Shown one piece after another: positions 17,187 to 26,321 of a stretch of DNA of 64,000 nt (position 1 is the first letter of the stretch; each line of letters starts with the position of its first letter). The stretch covers positions 186,001 to 250,000 of the forward strand of contig QQVE01000048.1 in assembly GCA_003389325.1 (NCBI GenBank), read 5' to 3'. The stretch is from Planctomycetota bacterium. GTDB taxonomy: Bacteria; Planctomycetota; Planctomycetia; Pirellulales; PALSA-1355. The translations under genes were made by a program, and so were the position numbers. Below the pieces are notes generated by a model. The model saw nothing but the letters and a program-made list of their open reading frames with translations, did not search any database and was not told the DNA's origin.

Positions 17187-19430
17187 ATGGCAAACGGCAC
17201 GCGAAAACGAAAACGCTCTGAACGCGTGGCGGCTCTCGAACTCCCCCCGGGGTCGATCGAGCGGGCGCTGCACCTCCTTAAGCGCAGCGACGTGCTGATC
17301 CGCCTGGGCCTGGTCGTGGCTACCGTGATCGCGCTGTGGCTGGTCACCCTCTCTTGGTCCGTACCGCTGGAATACCACCGGCATTACACCCCGCCGCGGA
17401 ACGTCGTGGCGAAGGTCCGATTTAAGAAAGCCGACGAATACAAGACGCGCGAAGCCAAGGCCGCCGCCCGTGAGACGGCCCGCTACGTCTACGACAACAA
17501 CCCCGATCCCCTGGTCCAGTTGCGAGCCGCCCTGCGCAACCGCGCCGTGCTCGTGGCCGGAGCCAAGAACATGGAGGACCTCGACAAGAAGGCCTTCGCC
17601 GAGTTCTTTCCCTCGCCCGATTCCGGCGCGCCGGAGCTGACCCCCGAAGAAAAAGAGCAGCGTTTCCAGACGTTCAAGACCGTCCTGTCCACGCCGGAAG
17701 AGTTGGCCAAGCTCGACCGCGCCGTGGCCGACGCCCTGGCAAAGGCCGAGCAAGACGGGCTGATGGAAAAGCTCCCCCAGGAGCACAACGAAGGAAACCA
17801 GCGCGAGATCATCGTCGTGCCCAAGGGGCATCCCGACGAGCGCCACGCGGTCAAGGTGGCCGACGTGCTGATCGGCGAGGCCGACTGGCTGCGCAAATCG
17901 CTGGCCGAGCGCATCGAGTCGCCCGAGATTGCCGAGCGCGTTTTCACCTGGCTCCGCCGGCGACTGCCCACGACGCTGAAGCTCAACGAGTCGGAAACCG
18001 CCCTCTCGAAGAAGCGGGCCGAGGACGCCGTTCCTCAACAGTACACGACCATCGTTCCGGGCGAGGTCTTGGCCCCGGCCGGCGAGCCGCTTGAAGACCT
18101 CTCGCTTCTGGAACTCGAGCGCAAGGCCTTCCTCGACAACCTGACGTTCGGCCGGCGGCTGGCCCACTCGCTGGCCTCGCTGGGCATGTTCGTGGCCTTG
18201 AGCATCCTGTGCGGCGTTTACGTGCTGCACTACGAGCCCAAGCTCGTGGAGAACCTCCGCAGCTTTACGATCACGCTGGCGCTGTTCGTGGCCACCGTCG
18301 GGCTGTCCGTGCTGGTTTCGGTCGACAGCCTGCGGGCCGAACTCGTGCCGCTGGTGGTTTTCGGCCTGACGCTATCCATCGCGTTTCATCGCGAGTTGGC
18401 CTTGCTGTTCTCGGCCGTGGCCACGGTGATCGTCGTGGTCGCCACGGGCCAGGGCTTGAGCCAGTTCATGATTCTGTACGCGGCCATCGCGTCGGCGATT
18501 CTGTTAATCGGCAACATTCGCAATCGACGCAAGCTGGTTTATGTTGGCCTGGCCGTGGGGGTCGTGGCGGCGGCCACGACCGTGGGCGTCGAAACGCTGG
18601 CCGCCCAACCGCTCTCGGCCATTTGGCTCGAAGCGTTGACTTACGGCCTCTATTCGGTGGGCGCCGGCGTGCTGATGCTGGCGCTACTGCCATTCGTCGA
18701 AAGCATGTTCGGCGTGCAGACCGAGCTCAGCCTGCTCGAGCTGGGCGACGTGGCTCATCCGCTCCTGCAGGAGCTCGTCCGCCGCGCTCCGGGCACCTAC
18801 AACCACTCGATCAACGTGGCCTCGATCGCCGAGGCGGCGGCCGAAAGCATCGGGGCCCAGGGTCTGCTCTGCCGCGTGGGCGCCTACTTCCACGACATCG
18901 GCAAGATGCTCAAGCCGGGCTACTTCGTCGAAAACCAGGGGCACGACGCCAACCGGCACGAGTCGCTGGTGCCGGCCATGAGCACCTTGATCATCATCGC
19001 CCACATCAAGGACGGGGCCGACCTCGCGCGCCAGCATCGCCTGCCCAAGCAGATCATCGACTTCATCGAGCAGCATCACGGCACGACGCTGGTGGAATAC
19101 TTCTTCCGCCGCGCCAGCGAATCCAACGGCGGCGAGGACGTCGACGAGAGCAACTTCCGCTATCCTGGCCCCAAGCCCCAGACGAAAGAAGCCGCCGTGC
19201 TGATGCTGGCCGACGCGGTCGAGGGCGCCAGCCGGGCGCTGGTCGAACCCACACCGGCCCGCATTGAGAGTTTGGTCCACGACATCGCCATGAAGCGGCT
19301 GCTCGACGGCCAGTTCGATCAATGCGGTCTCACGCTCCAGGAGCTGGCCACGATCGAAGACAGCCTGGTCAAGTCGCTGACGGCCGTCTATCACGGCCGC
19401 GTCAAGTATCCGGATCAAAGAACGGCCTGA
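17187..19430 (+). CDS. 7TM-HD family membrane phosphohydrolase (PgpH-type, HD domain)
   Basis: The 747-residue product has one N-terminal membrane helix (about 49-70) and a large extracytoplasmic 7TMR-HDED domain (about 75-300). A cluster of about seven membrane helices follows (about 310-505). A cytoplasmic HD domain completes it, with the metal motif VGAYFHDIGKMLKPGYF near 570-590 and conserved NHSINVASIAEAAAE and HHGTTLVEYFF histidines. Relatives in Firmicutes (PgpH) hydrolyse cyclic di-AMP, and c-di-AMP is the inferred but unproven substrate here. It lies between phoH (19 bases upstream) and ybeY, a conserved context for this family. Confidence 0.9.
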   Translation: MANGTRKRKRSERVAALELPPGSIERALHLLKRSDVLIRLGLVVATVIALWLVTLSWSVPLEYHRHYTPPRNVVAKVRFKKADEYKTREAKAAARETARYVYDNNPDPLVQLRAALRNRAVLVAGAKNMEDLDKKAFAEFFPSPDSGAPELTPEEKEQRFQTFKTVLSTPEELAKLDRAVADALAKAEQDGLMEKLPQEHNEGNQREIIVVPKGHPDERHAVKVADVLIGEADWLRKSLAERIESPEIAERVFTWLRRRLPTTLKLNESETALSKKRAEDAVPQQYTTIVPGEVLAPAGEPLEDLSLLELERKAFLDNLTFGRRLAHSLASLGMFVALSILCGVYVLHYEPKLVENLRSFTITLALFVATVGLSVLVSVDSLRAELVPLVVFGLTLSIAFHRELALLFSAVATVIVVVATGQGLSQFMILYAAIASAILLIGNIRNRRKLVYVGLAVGVVAAATTVGVETLAAQPLSAIWLEALTYGLYSVGAGVLMLALLPFVESMFGVQTELSLLELGDVAHPLLQELVRRAPGTYNHSINVASIAEAAAESIGAQGLLCRVGAYFHDIGKMLKPGYFVENQGHDANRHESLVPAMSTLIIIAHIKDGADLARQHRLPKQIIDFIEQHHGTTLVEYFFRRASESNGGEDVDESNFRYPGPKPQTKEAAVLMLADAVEGASRALVEPTPARIESLVHDIAMKRLLDGQFDQCGLTLQELATIEDSLVKSLTAVYHGRVKYPDQRTA

Positions 19431-19522
19431 TCCGCGCCGCTTGTTGCCGGTATAGTGGTTTCTGTCCGCCGCGATCGCGGTGGAACGTGTGCCCCCAGCA
19501 TTGGCCGTGACAGGCGCTTCTT

Positions 19523-19999
19523 ATGCTTACGATCGAATTGTGCGACCGGCAACAGGCCTTGGCGTTCGACGCCGCGCGGCTCAAGTCTGCGGTTGCCAGC
19601 GTGCTGGGGGACGCGGGATACGACGAGGGGGCTATCAGCATCGCCATCGTCGACGACGACGAGATTCACGAGCTCAATCGGCGATACCTTTCGCACGACT
19701 ACGCCACCGACGTCTTGAGCTTCGTGCTCGAGCAGGAGGCCGGGCGGATCGAAGGCGAGATCATCGCCAGCGCCGACACGGCGGCACGCTGTGCGGGCGA
19801 GTTCGGCTGGGCCGCAGAGGACGAATTGCTGCTATACGTCGTGCACGGGGCGCTGCACCTGGCCGGGCACGACGACGCCGATGACACGCCTCGGGCCGCC
19901 ATGCGCGAAGCCGAGCGCCGCTATCTTGCCGGCTTCGGCGTTGCGCCGCCGGCTGATGAAGCGGCTCCCGAGCGCCGCGCGGGGTCTGCCGATTCGTAA
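19523..19999 (+). CDS. ybeY: YbeY endoribonuclease / rRNA maturation factor
   Basis: The 158 residues include the core of YbeY: INVD-like IAIVDDDEIHELNRRYLSHDYATDVLSF (39-67), then the metal motif VVHGALHLAGHDD (106-118). H108 and H112 are the first two zinc ligands. The canonical motif HGxLHLxGYDH has a third His at the position of D118. Here that residue is Asp, and an extra His sits at 116. YbeY processes the 3' end of 16S rRNA and takes part in ribosome quality control. The gene follows phoH and the HD phosphohydrolase and precedes recO. The start ATG at 19523 gives a normal family length. Confidence 0.88.
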   Translation: MLTIELCDRQQALAFDAARLKSAVASVLGDAGYDEGAISIAIVDDDEIHELNRRYLSHDYATDVLSFVLEQEAGRIEGEIIASADTAARCAGEFGWAAEDELLLYVVHGALHLAGHDDADDTPRAAMREAERRYLAGFGVAPPADEAAPERRAGSADS

Positions 20000-20023
20000 G
20001 GTGCCAGCACAGGGCTGCCAGCA

Positions 20024-20800
20024 ATGTCGAGCGAGAAGGCCACGGCGATCGTGCTCCGCGTGATCGAGTTCAGCGAAACCAGCAGCGTGGTGACGCTGTT
20101 CACGCGCGAGTTCGGCAAGGTGCGGGGTTTGGCCAAGGGGGCCCGCCGCCCCAAAGGGCCGTTCGAGTCTGCCCTTGACCTGTTGGCCCTCTGTCGCATA
20201 GTGTTCCTCCGCAAATCGTCCGATTCCCTGGACTTGTTGACCGAGGCAAAGCTCGAGCGGCGGTTTCGACCCGCAGGCGGCAACCTATCCAAACTCTATG
20301 CCGCTTACTATGTAGCCGAGTTGTTAAACGAGCTGACTGACGACTACGATCCGCACCCGGGTCTGTTCGACGCTGCCGACGCGACGTTGGTGTCGTTCGC
20401 TTCGGCCGGCGAGGACGTGGCGTCGGCGCTGGTGCACTTCGAGTTGACGGCCCTGCGAGAAACCGGACATTTGCCGACGCTTGCCGCCTGTGCGGCTTGC
20501 GGCCGCGACGTGGAAGCCACGGGCCGCGTGCCGTTCAGTCAGCGTGCGGGCGGCGTGTTATGCAAGTCATGTCGTTCCGGACAAAAACAAATCATTTCGG
20601 TAAGCAGTAGCGTGATCGCGGCGCTTGCGCGCATGGCCGGCGAAGATCGCCCTTCGAGCTCGGGCGGCGGGCTCGACGCGCGAACGTACGGTGAGCTACG
20701 CGGCGTGTTGAATCACTATTGGACTCATCTCATGGGGCGGCCGGCACGCATGCAGCGCTGGTTGCCGACGCCGGTGGATGGAACCTCTCGAACGGACTGA
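20024..20800 (+). CDS. recO: DNA repair protein RecO
   Basis: The 258-residue protein has the RecO architecture. The N-terminal OB fold reads SEKATAIVLRVIEFSETSSVVTLFTREFGKVRGLAKGARRPKG. A helical domain follows, with YYVAELLNELTDDYDPHPGLFD. A four-Cys zinc finger near residues 157-186 is formed by CAACGRDVEATG and LCKSC. RecO anneals single strands and helps RecR load RecA on SSB-coated gaps. It lies 24 bases after ybeY, and the next lipoprotein gene starts 10 bases after the recO stop, which suggests cotranscription. Confidence 0.92.
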   Translation: MSSEKATAIVLRVIEFSETSSVVTLFTREFGKVRGLAKGARRPKGPFESALDLLALCRIVFLRKSSDSLDLLTEAKLERRFRPAGGNLSKLYAAYYVAELLNELTDDYDPHPGLFDAADATLVSFASAGEDVASALVHFELTALRETGHLPTLAACAACGRDVEATGRVPFSQRAGGVLCKSCRSGQKQIISVSSSVIAALARMAGEDRPSSSGGGLDARTYGELRGVLNHYWTHLMGRPARMQRWLPTPVDGTSRTD

Positions 20801-20810
20801 AGCGCATCGC

Positions 20811-22145
20811 ATGGTCGCAAGAGCGCATTGGCTGATTCTCGTCGTGACGTTGCTGGCCAGCACCGCGGGCTGCGCGCTGTGGAGCCCCAAAACGCCGCCT
20901 GCCCGGGCGGCGTTGACGGCCGAGCAGGCCCAATGGTGGGCCGACAACCGGGATCGCGCGCGCTACGTCAAAGGCAAGGGTTACTACGTGGCCGGCACCA
21001 GCGGTTTCTTCGATCACGAAGGGCGGCGGGTTTCCACCGAGATGGGCACCGTGCTCGACGAGCCCAAGCCCGGCCCGCTCGAGAACCTGGCCCCCAAGAA
21101 GCTCTGGGCCAGCACGAAAAAGGCCGTGGGGCAGGGGCCCAACGAGCAAGTGGCCCGCGAGCACCTGGCCAACGGCGACGCCCTTTTCCGCCAAAAGAAA
21201 TACGTCGATGCGGCAAAGGAGTACCGCAAGGCGTACGCCCGCTGGCCCGACTCGCCGCTCGAGGAGGAGGCGATCTTTAAGGCCGCCGAGAGCGAGTTCT
21301 TCGCCGACCGCTACCCGCAGGCCGAAGACGAATACGCCCTGCTGGTCAAGAAGTTTCCCTCGACGCAGTATCTGAGCCAGCTCGTCGAGCGCCGCTTTGC
21401 CATTGGGCGATACTGGGAACAATACGACCGCGCCCACCCGCGCTTCGTGCTCCAACCCAACCTCTTCGACAAGACGCGCCCGCGCTTCGATACCGGTGGC
21501 CACGCGTTGAAGGTCTACGAGCGGATTCGCATGGATGATCCGATCGGACCCCGTGCCGACGACGCCGTGATGGCCACGGCCAACGCCTACTTCCTCAAGG
21601 GGCGCTGGGACGACGCCGACTACCACTACGGGTTGCTCCGCTCCGAATTTCCCAAGAGCGAACACCAGTACCAGGCCCACCTGCTTGGGCTGCGGTGTAA
21701 GATTCTCCGCTACCAGGGACCGGCCTACGAAGGCGCCCCCTTGGACGAAGCCGACGAGATCGTGGCACAACTGCTGACGCAGTTCCCGCAGGAGTTGGGG
21801 CAAGAACGCGAGCGCGTCAAGCAGGTGCAGGCTGAAATCAATGCTCAGCGTGCGCTGCGTGGCTGGGAGATGGCCGAATACTACGCCAAGAACGACTACT
21901 ACGGTGCCGCCCGGCACTACTACGCCAAGGTCGTCGAGGAATATCCCAACACGAAGCTGGCCGAGCAGTCTCGAGCCCGCATGGAAGAGTTCAAAGCCGA
22001 GCCGAACAATCCCGATCCGCCGTTCGAGTGGGTCATCAATATGCTGCCCCGCTCGACCAAGGTTGCCCCGACGGTTCAACAGACGAATGCGAACTCCAAC
22101 GTGGCGCGTCTGCCCGGCATGAACGGATTCGGACCTCCGCAGTAA
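20811..22145 (+). CDS. TPR lipoprotein, BamD-like
   Basis: From ATG 20811 the product has 444 residues, with a lipoprotein signal ending LLASTAGC21. The mature part has an N-terminal region of about 110 residues with aromatic motifs (YVKGKGYYVAGTSGFFD). Several tetratricopeptide helices follow (AKEYRKAYARWPDSPLEEEAIFKAAESEFFADRYPQAEDEYALLVKKFPSTQY and later PKSEHQYQAHLLGLRC and AARHYYAKVVEEYPNTKLAEQ). This resembles BamD/ComL, which helps insert outer-membrane beta-barrels, but the N- and C-terminal extensions are unusual. An LptE-like lipoprotein gene follows 16 bases downstream. Together they fit outer-membrane biogenesis. Confidence 0.8.
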   Translation: MVARAHWLILVVTLLASTAGCALWSPKTPPARAALTAEQAQWWADNRDRARYVKGKGYYVAGTSGFFDHEGRRVSTEMGTVLDEPKPGPLENLAPKKLWASTKKAVGQGPNEQVAREHLANGDALFRQKKYVDAAKEYRKAYARWPDSPLEEEAIFKAAESEFFADRYPQAEDEYALLVKKFPSTQYLSQLVERRFAIGRYWEQYDRAHPRFVLQPNLFDKTRPRFDTGGHALKVYERIRMDDPIGPRADDAVMATANAYFLKGRWDDADYHYGLLRSEFPKSEHQYQAHLLGLRCKILRYQGPAYEGAPLDEADEIVAQLLTQFPQELGQERERVKQVQAEINAQRALRGWEMAEYYAKNDYYGAARHYYAKVVEEYPNTKLAEQSRARMEEFKAEPNNPDPPFEWVINMLPRSTKVAPTVQQTNANSNVARLPGMNGFGPPQ

Positions 22146-22161
22146 GAGGTGGCGTGCTTCC

Positions 22162-22761
22162 GTGAACGCAAACTTGCCAGGCCCGTGCGACGATCGCCCG
22201 GCGGCGTCCGGCCGCCCGGGTGGCATCTCGCGCCGCAATGCGATCGCGCGGCTGGGCTGGCTGTGCGCCTCTGCGTTGCTGCCCTCGGGTTGTGCCGCCT
22301 ATCGTTTCGGGGCCCAGACGCTGTATCCGCCCGACATTCAAACGGTCTACGTGCCGATCTTCGAGTCGGATAGCTTCCGCCGCAACCTGGCCGAATTCCT
22401 GACCGAAGCCGTGGTCAAGCAAATCCAGGATAGGACTCCCTATCGCGTCGTCGGTACCGCCGAGGCCGATAGCGTGCTCTCCGGCAAAATCACCACCGAC
22501 ACCAAGCGCGTCGTGTTCGAAGATCCCTTCGACTATCCGCGCGAAAACCAGGTGAACCTGTCGATCGAGGTTCGCTGGGTCAATCGGCGCGGCGGGCTGA
22601 TCAACGATCCGGCAGAGTTCGCCGTGCCCGCGAATTTGGCCATCCTCAGCGGCCAGGGTCTGCTCGTGCCGGAATACGGCCAGTCGGTCGCGACAGCCCA
22701 GTTGCAGGCCGTGCAGGGCCTGGCGTCGCAGATCGTGTCGCTGATGGAGTCGCCGTGGTAG
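22162..22761 (+). CDS. LptE-like LPS-assembly lipoprotein
   Basis: A GTG start at 22162 gives 199 residues. The signal is a twin-arginine-like SRRNAIARLG followed by a hydrophobic stretch and the lipobox LLPSGC44. The mature domain starts AYRFGAQTLYPPDIQTVYVPIFESDSFRRNLAEFLTEAVVKQI. It continues with DSVLSGKITTDTKRVVFEDPF, the pattern of the LptE/RlpB family, where a small alpha-beta domain plugs the LptD barrel. Length and topology match. No lptD is in the window. The gene follows the BamD-like gene by 16 bases, and folP starts 10 bases after its stop. Confidence 0.78.
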   Translation: MNANLPGPCDDRPAASGRPGGISRRNAIARLGWLCASALLPSGCAAYRFGAQTLYPPDIQTVYVPIFESDSFRRNLAEFLTEAVVKQIQDRTPYRVVGTAEADSVLSGKITTDTKRVVFEDPFDYPRENQVNLSIEVRWVNRRGGLINDPAEFAVPANLAILSGQGLLVPEYGQSVATAQLQAVQGLASQIVSLMESPW

Positions 22762-22771
22762 GCTGAGAGAC

Positions 22772-23671
22772 ATGATGCGTCTCCCGCCCGAGGCCGGCAG
22801 CCACGCTCTTGCCGAACGTTTTCCCAGCCGCGCCACCTCCTGGCAACTGCCGAACCGCGCGCTGGCTCTGCCGGCGCGGCCTCTGGTGATGGGCATCCTC
22901 AACGTCACGCCGGACAGCTTCTCCGACGGGGGCAAGTTCGCCGCGACCGAGGCGGCGATCGATCACGCCCTCAGGCTGGCCGACCAGGGAGCCGACCTGC
23001 TCGATATCGGGGGCGAAAGCACGCGCCCCTACTCGGAGCCCGTCGACGTCGAAACGGAACTGGCCCGGGTGATGCCGGTGATCGAGGCTCTGGCGCCCCG
23101 GCTGTCGATCCCGCTATCGATCGACACTTCCAAGGCCGAAGTTGCGCGGCGTGCCCTTGCTCACGGCGCAGAGATCATCAACGATATTACGGCGCTGGCC
23201 GACCCACGCATGCTCGAAGTAGCCCAAGCGAGCCAGTGCGGCGTGTGCGTGATGCACATGCAGGGGACGCCCCAGACGATGCAGGACGACCCGACCTACG
23301 GCGACGTAGTGGAAGAAGTGCTAGTCTTCCTGAGGCAACGCCGCGACGCGCTCGCGGCCGCCGGTCTCGATGCCAGCCGCATTGCGCTGGATCCGGGCAT
23401 CGGCTTCGGCAAGACGCACGAACACAATCTGCGGCTGGTGGCCGCGTCGCATCGCCTGCACGAGTTGGGGTGCCCGCTGCTGGTGGGGCCCTCGCGGAAG
23501 GCGTTCATCGGCAAGCTCATGGGCGACAAGGAGGCCGACCGCACGGCGGGAACGCTCGGGGTGGTGCTGTCACTGGCGTGCCAGGGCGTGCAGTTGGTAC
23601 GCGTGCACGACGTGGCCGAAGTGCGGCAGGCACTGACGTTGTTCGAGGCCTCCGGCGGCCTGGCCACCTAA
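22772..23671 (+). CDS. folP: dihydropteroate synthase
   Basis: The 299-residue product is a full DHPS TIM barrel. VMGILNVTPDSFSDGG lies near residues 31-46, DLLDIGGESTRPYSE near 75-89, LSIDTSKAEVARRAL near 113-127 and IALDPGIGFGKTHEHNL near 204-220. The pABA/sulfonamide region ends in GPSRKAFIGKLMG. It joins 6-hydroxymethyl-7,8-dihydropterin pyrophosphate to 4-aminobenzoate in folate synthesis. About 30 residues precede the first strand, slightly longer than E. coli FolP. It may be cotranscribed with the LptE-like gene. Confidence 0.94.
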   Translation: MMRLPPEAGSHALAERFPSRATSWQLPNRALALPARPLVMGILNVTPDSFSDGGKFAATEAAIDHALRLADQGADLLDIGGESTRPYSEPVDVETELARVMPVIEALAPRLSIPLSIDTSKAEVARRALAHGAEIINDITALADPRMLEVAQASQCGVCVMHMQGTPQTMQDDPTYGDVVEEVLVFLRQRRDALAAAGLDASRIALDPGIGFGKTHEHNLRLVAASHRLHELGCPLLVGPSRKAFIGKLMGDKEADRTAGTLGVVLSLACQGVQLVRVHDVAEVRQALTLFEASGGLAT

Positions 23672-23844
23672 GCGATCCCACCGCCGAGGCGGGCTGCGAA
23701 TTTGTCGCATGGTCTGCGTGCAAACTGCACCCGCGCTTAGGGATAGCGACGTTGACGGGGCCCGGAAATTGAGGGATACTTGAGCAAGATATCGCGCTGG
23801 CCTTGGCCGGCTTCCCTTCCACCCCGCCATGCGAGAGTGTCGCG

Positions 23845-25119
23845 ATGGCCGTCGCCGACCAGGTCGATCTGAGCCAATACTGCCTCGAGACAGCGCAGCA
23901 GGCGCGCCGCGCCAGCGAAGCGCTGAGCGTTGCCGGCGGCGACGTCAAGAATGCCTGGCTGCGGCGGAGTGCCGAGTTGCTGCGCGAGCGGACCGAAGCG
24001 CTGGCCGAGGTGAACGCCAAGGATCTGGAGGCGGCTCCGCAGTACGGCCTCACGCCCGCACAGATCGATCGGCTGCGATTGACGCCAGCGGTGGTCGAGT
24101 CGATGGCGACGGGCCTGGAGGAGGTGGCGGCGCTTGGCGAACCGATCGGCGAAGTGATCGAATCGACCGTGCGTCCCAACGGGCTGGTGATCAACAAGGT
24201 GCGCGTGCCCCTGGGCGTCGTGTTCTTCATCTACGAGTCGCGTCCCAACGTCACGGCCGATGCGGCCGCGATTTGCGTCAAGAGCGGCAACGCCGTGATC
24301 CTGCGGGGCGGGAAGGAAGCCGCGCATTCCAACCGCGCCATCGTCGACCTGCTGGCTGAGGCGGCCGAGGAAGTTGGGTTGCCCGAAGGCGCCGTGCAAC
24401 TGGTCGCCACGACCGACCGCGCGGCGGTAGGGCATTTCTTGCAGTTGTCTGACTACATCGATCTGGCCATTCCGCGCGGCGGCGAGGGGCTCATTCGCCG
24501 CGTGGCGGCCGAAGCGCGCATGCCGGTCATCAAGCACTTCACCGGCAACTGCCACGTGTACGTCGATCGCTCGGCCGACGAAGACGTGGCCGAGGCGATC
24601 ACCATCAATTCCAAGTGCCAGCGGATGGGCGTGTGCAACGCGGCCGAATCGCTGGTCGTGCACCGCGACGCGGCGGCCACGTTTCTGCCCCGCATCGGCA
24701 AGGCCCTGGCCGAGAATTCGATCGAGATGCGGGGCGATGCTCGCGCGCGAGCGCTGCTGCCGCAGGCCAAGCCGGCCACGGACGAAGACTTCGCCGCGGA
24801 GTACCTGGGGCCGACGATCTCGATCAAAATCGTCGATACGCTCGACGAGGCGATCTCGCACATCAATCGCTACGGTTCCAAGCACACCGACGCCATCGTG
24901 ACGCGCGATCTTGATGCCGCTCGACGATTCGCGGCTGGAGTCGATACTGCAGCGGTGATGATCAACGCCAGTACCCGTTTCAACGACGGCGGGCAGTTCG
25001 GCCTGGGAGCGGAGATCGGGATCAGCACCGACAAGTTCCATGCCCGGGGCCCGTGCGGAATGAAAGAGTTGACCAGCTACAAATACGTCGTCTACGGCGA
25101 CGGGCAGGTTCGCAGCTAG
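23845..25119 (+). CDS. proA: gamma-glutamyl phosphate reductase
   Basis: From the ATG at 23845 the product has 424 residues, the normal length. The aldehyde-dehydrogenase-fold landmarks of ProA are visible: [45 protein letters not shown] near 115-160, [12 protein letters not shown] near 210-221, the catalytic cysteine in [15 protein letters not shown] near 252-266, and the C-terminal [21 protein letters not shown]. It reduces glutamate 5-phosphate to the semialdehyde in proline synthesis, in the cytoplasm. No proB or proC is next to it. The upstream ATG at 23803 adds 14 residues without family resemblance. Confidence 0.95.
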   Translation: MAVADQVDLSQYCLETAQQARRASEALSVAGGDVKNAWLRRSAELLRERTEALAEVNAKDLEAAPQYGLTPAQIDRLRLTPAVVESMATGLEEVAALGEPIGEVIESTVRPNGLVINKVRVPLGVVFFIYESRPNVTADAAAICVKSGNAVILRGGKEAAHSNRAIVDLLAEAAEEVGLPEGAVQLVATTDRAAVGHFLQLSDYIDLAIPRGGEGLIRRVAAEARMPVIKHFTGNCHVYVDRSADEDVAEAITINSKCQRMGVCNAAESLVVHRDAAATFLPRIGKALAENSIEMRGDARARALLPQAKPATDEDFAAEYLGPTISIKIVDTLDEAISHINRYGSKHTDAIVTRDLDAARRFAAGVDTAAVMINASTRFNDGGQFGLGAEIGISTDKFHARGPCGMKELTSYKYVVYGDGQVRS

Positions 25120-25173
25120 CGACTCCTGGCGCGGATGGAAGCCGCGTGCAGGTTGATTTCGAGGAGGCCATGG

Positions 25174-26199
25174 ATGGCGGATGACTTGCTCAGCGCTGCG
25201 GAGCTGGAAACGCTTCTCTCCCCTGCCGGCGCGGTCGTGTCCGGCGCGGCTTCGCCGAGGGCGCCGAAAGCGCCCGCCACGATCTTACCCTACGGCCGCA
25301 ACGCTTCCGGCAAGCTCGAGCCGGGCTTGCAGCAAGCTTTGATGGCGGTCCACGGCCGCTGTGCCAGCGAATTCGCCGCGGCCCTCACCACGCTGGCCCG
25401 CCGCCCGGCCGAGGTGCGGGCGAACGCCGTACGCGTGGAATCCTATCGCGAGTTGGATCGCCGCCTGGAGAGTCCCACGTGCCTGCAACTGTTGTCCGGT
25501 ACCGGCGTAGGAGCCTGGCTGCTCGAGATCACGCTGGCGGTCCTTTACCCGGCCATCGACTGCATGTTGGGGGGCGGGCGCGTCCCGGGCACCGTCAAAC
25601 GCAAGCCGCCCACGGAGATCGAGCTTCGGCTCGCTGCACGGCTCACGGGCCTGTTCCTGGGCGCGCTGACGTCGGCCTGGAGTGACATCGCGCCTCTCGA
25701 ATTGTCGGTCGATCGGGTCGAGTGCAATCCGCGCTCGCTCCCGATCGTCGCCTCCGACGCCCTCGCCGTGTGTGTGCGGTTCGAGGTCGACCTGGCCGGC
25801 ACGCGGGGCACAATCCATCTGGCGATGCCGGCCGAGGTGTTGCGAGTATTCGCCTCGCGTGCAGCGCAGTCGTCGTCGGCCGGGGTCCCATCAGGCGGCG
25901 AGTCGCCACGGGCAGCAGACCCATCGGATGCCACGGTCGAAATCGTGGCTCACCTGGCCGAGACGACGATCGAGCCGCACGAGTTGGAGGCGTTGAGCCC
26001 GGGCGACCTGATGACCACCAGCACGCCCGCCGACGCAACGGTTGCCGTGTTTCAGAACGGCGAATTGCGTTTCCATGCCCGTAGCGGGGCCGTGGCGGGA
26101 CGCAAGGCCATCGAAATCGAACGGCTCGCTACGGCTAGCGGCTCGTCTGCCTCGAAGGAAGATGCCGAAACTTCCGACGGGCCGTCGTCTTTGCTGTGA
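25174..26199 (+). CDS. fliM: FliM-like flagellar motor switch protein
   Basis: From the ATG at 25174, six bases after a GAGGAGG site, the product has 341 residues. The N-terminal [10 protein letters not shown] resembles the CheY-binding LSQDEIDALL peptide of FliM. The middle domain (about 50-225) shows the FliM core with [22 protein letters not shown] and the ICIDMLGGGR-like [13 protein letters not shown] SpoA/FliN-type domain ends the protein (about 265-325). No other flagellar or chemotaxis genes are in the window, so the gene is isolated from its usual operon. It could serve a dispersed flagellar system. Confidence 0.78.
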   Translation: MADDLLSAAELETLLSPAGAVVSGAASPRAPKAPATILPYGRNASGKLEPGLQQALMAVHGRCASEFAAALTTLARRPAEVRANAVRVESYRELDRRLESPTCLQLLSGTGVGAWLLEITLAVLYPAIDCMLGGGRVPGTVKRKPPTEIELRLAARLTGLFLGALTSAWSDIAPLELSVDRVECNPRSLPIVASDALAVCVRFEVDLAGTRGTIHLAMPAEVLRVFASRAAQSSSAGVPSGGESPRAADPSDATVEIVAHLAETTIEPHELEALSPGDLMTTSTPADATVAVFQNGELRFHARSGAVAGRKAIEIERLATASGSSASKEDAETSDGPSSLL

Positions 26200-26239
26200 A
26201 TCGGCATGTGCCGCGTATGGACGCCTCGTCCGCGAGCGC

Positions 26240-26245
26240 TATAAT
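26240..26245 (+). promoter_or_regulatory. -10 box of a possible trxB promoter
   Basis: A perfect TATAAT lies 76 bases before the proposed trxB start. The -35 region is weak: TGGACG at 26218-26223, 16 bases upstream. Most of the putative box lies just after the fliM stop codon at 26199, so an independent trxB promoter is plausible. Confidence 0.42.
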
Positions 26246-26321
26246 TCGTGTTCGTTGGCATTCACCACGTGGCGTTTGGCCGGTTGCGGCGGCGCCGTTT
26301 GCAAAGGACGAAGGAAGACCC

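Noticed and set aside
17067..18230. A 387-codon minus-strand frame opposite phoH and the HD phosphohydrolase
   Set aside because: It overlaps the convincing phoH C-terminus and 7TM-HD gene; no domain or start signal is visible.
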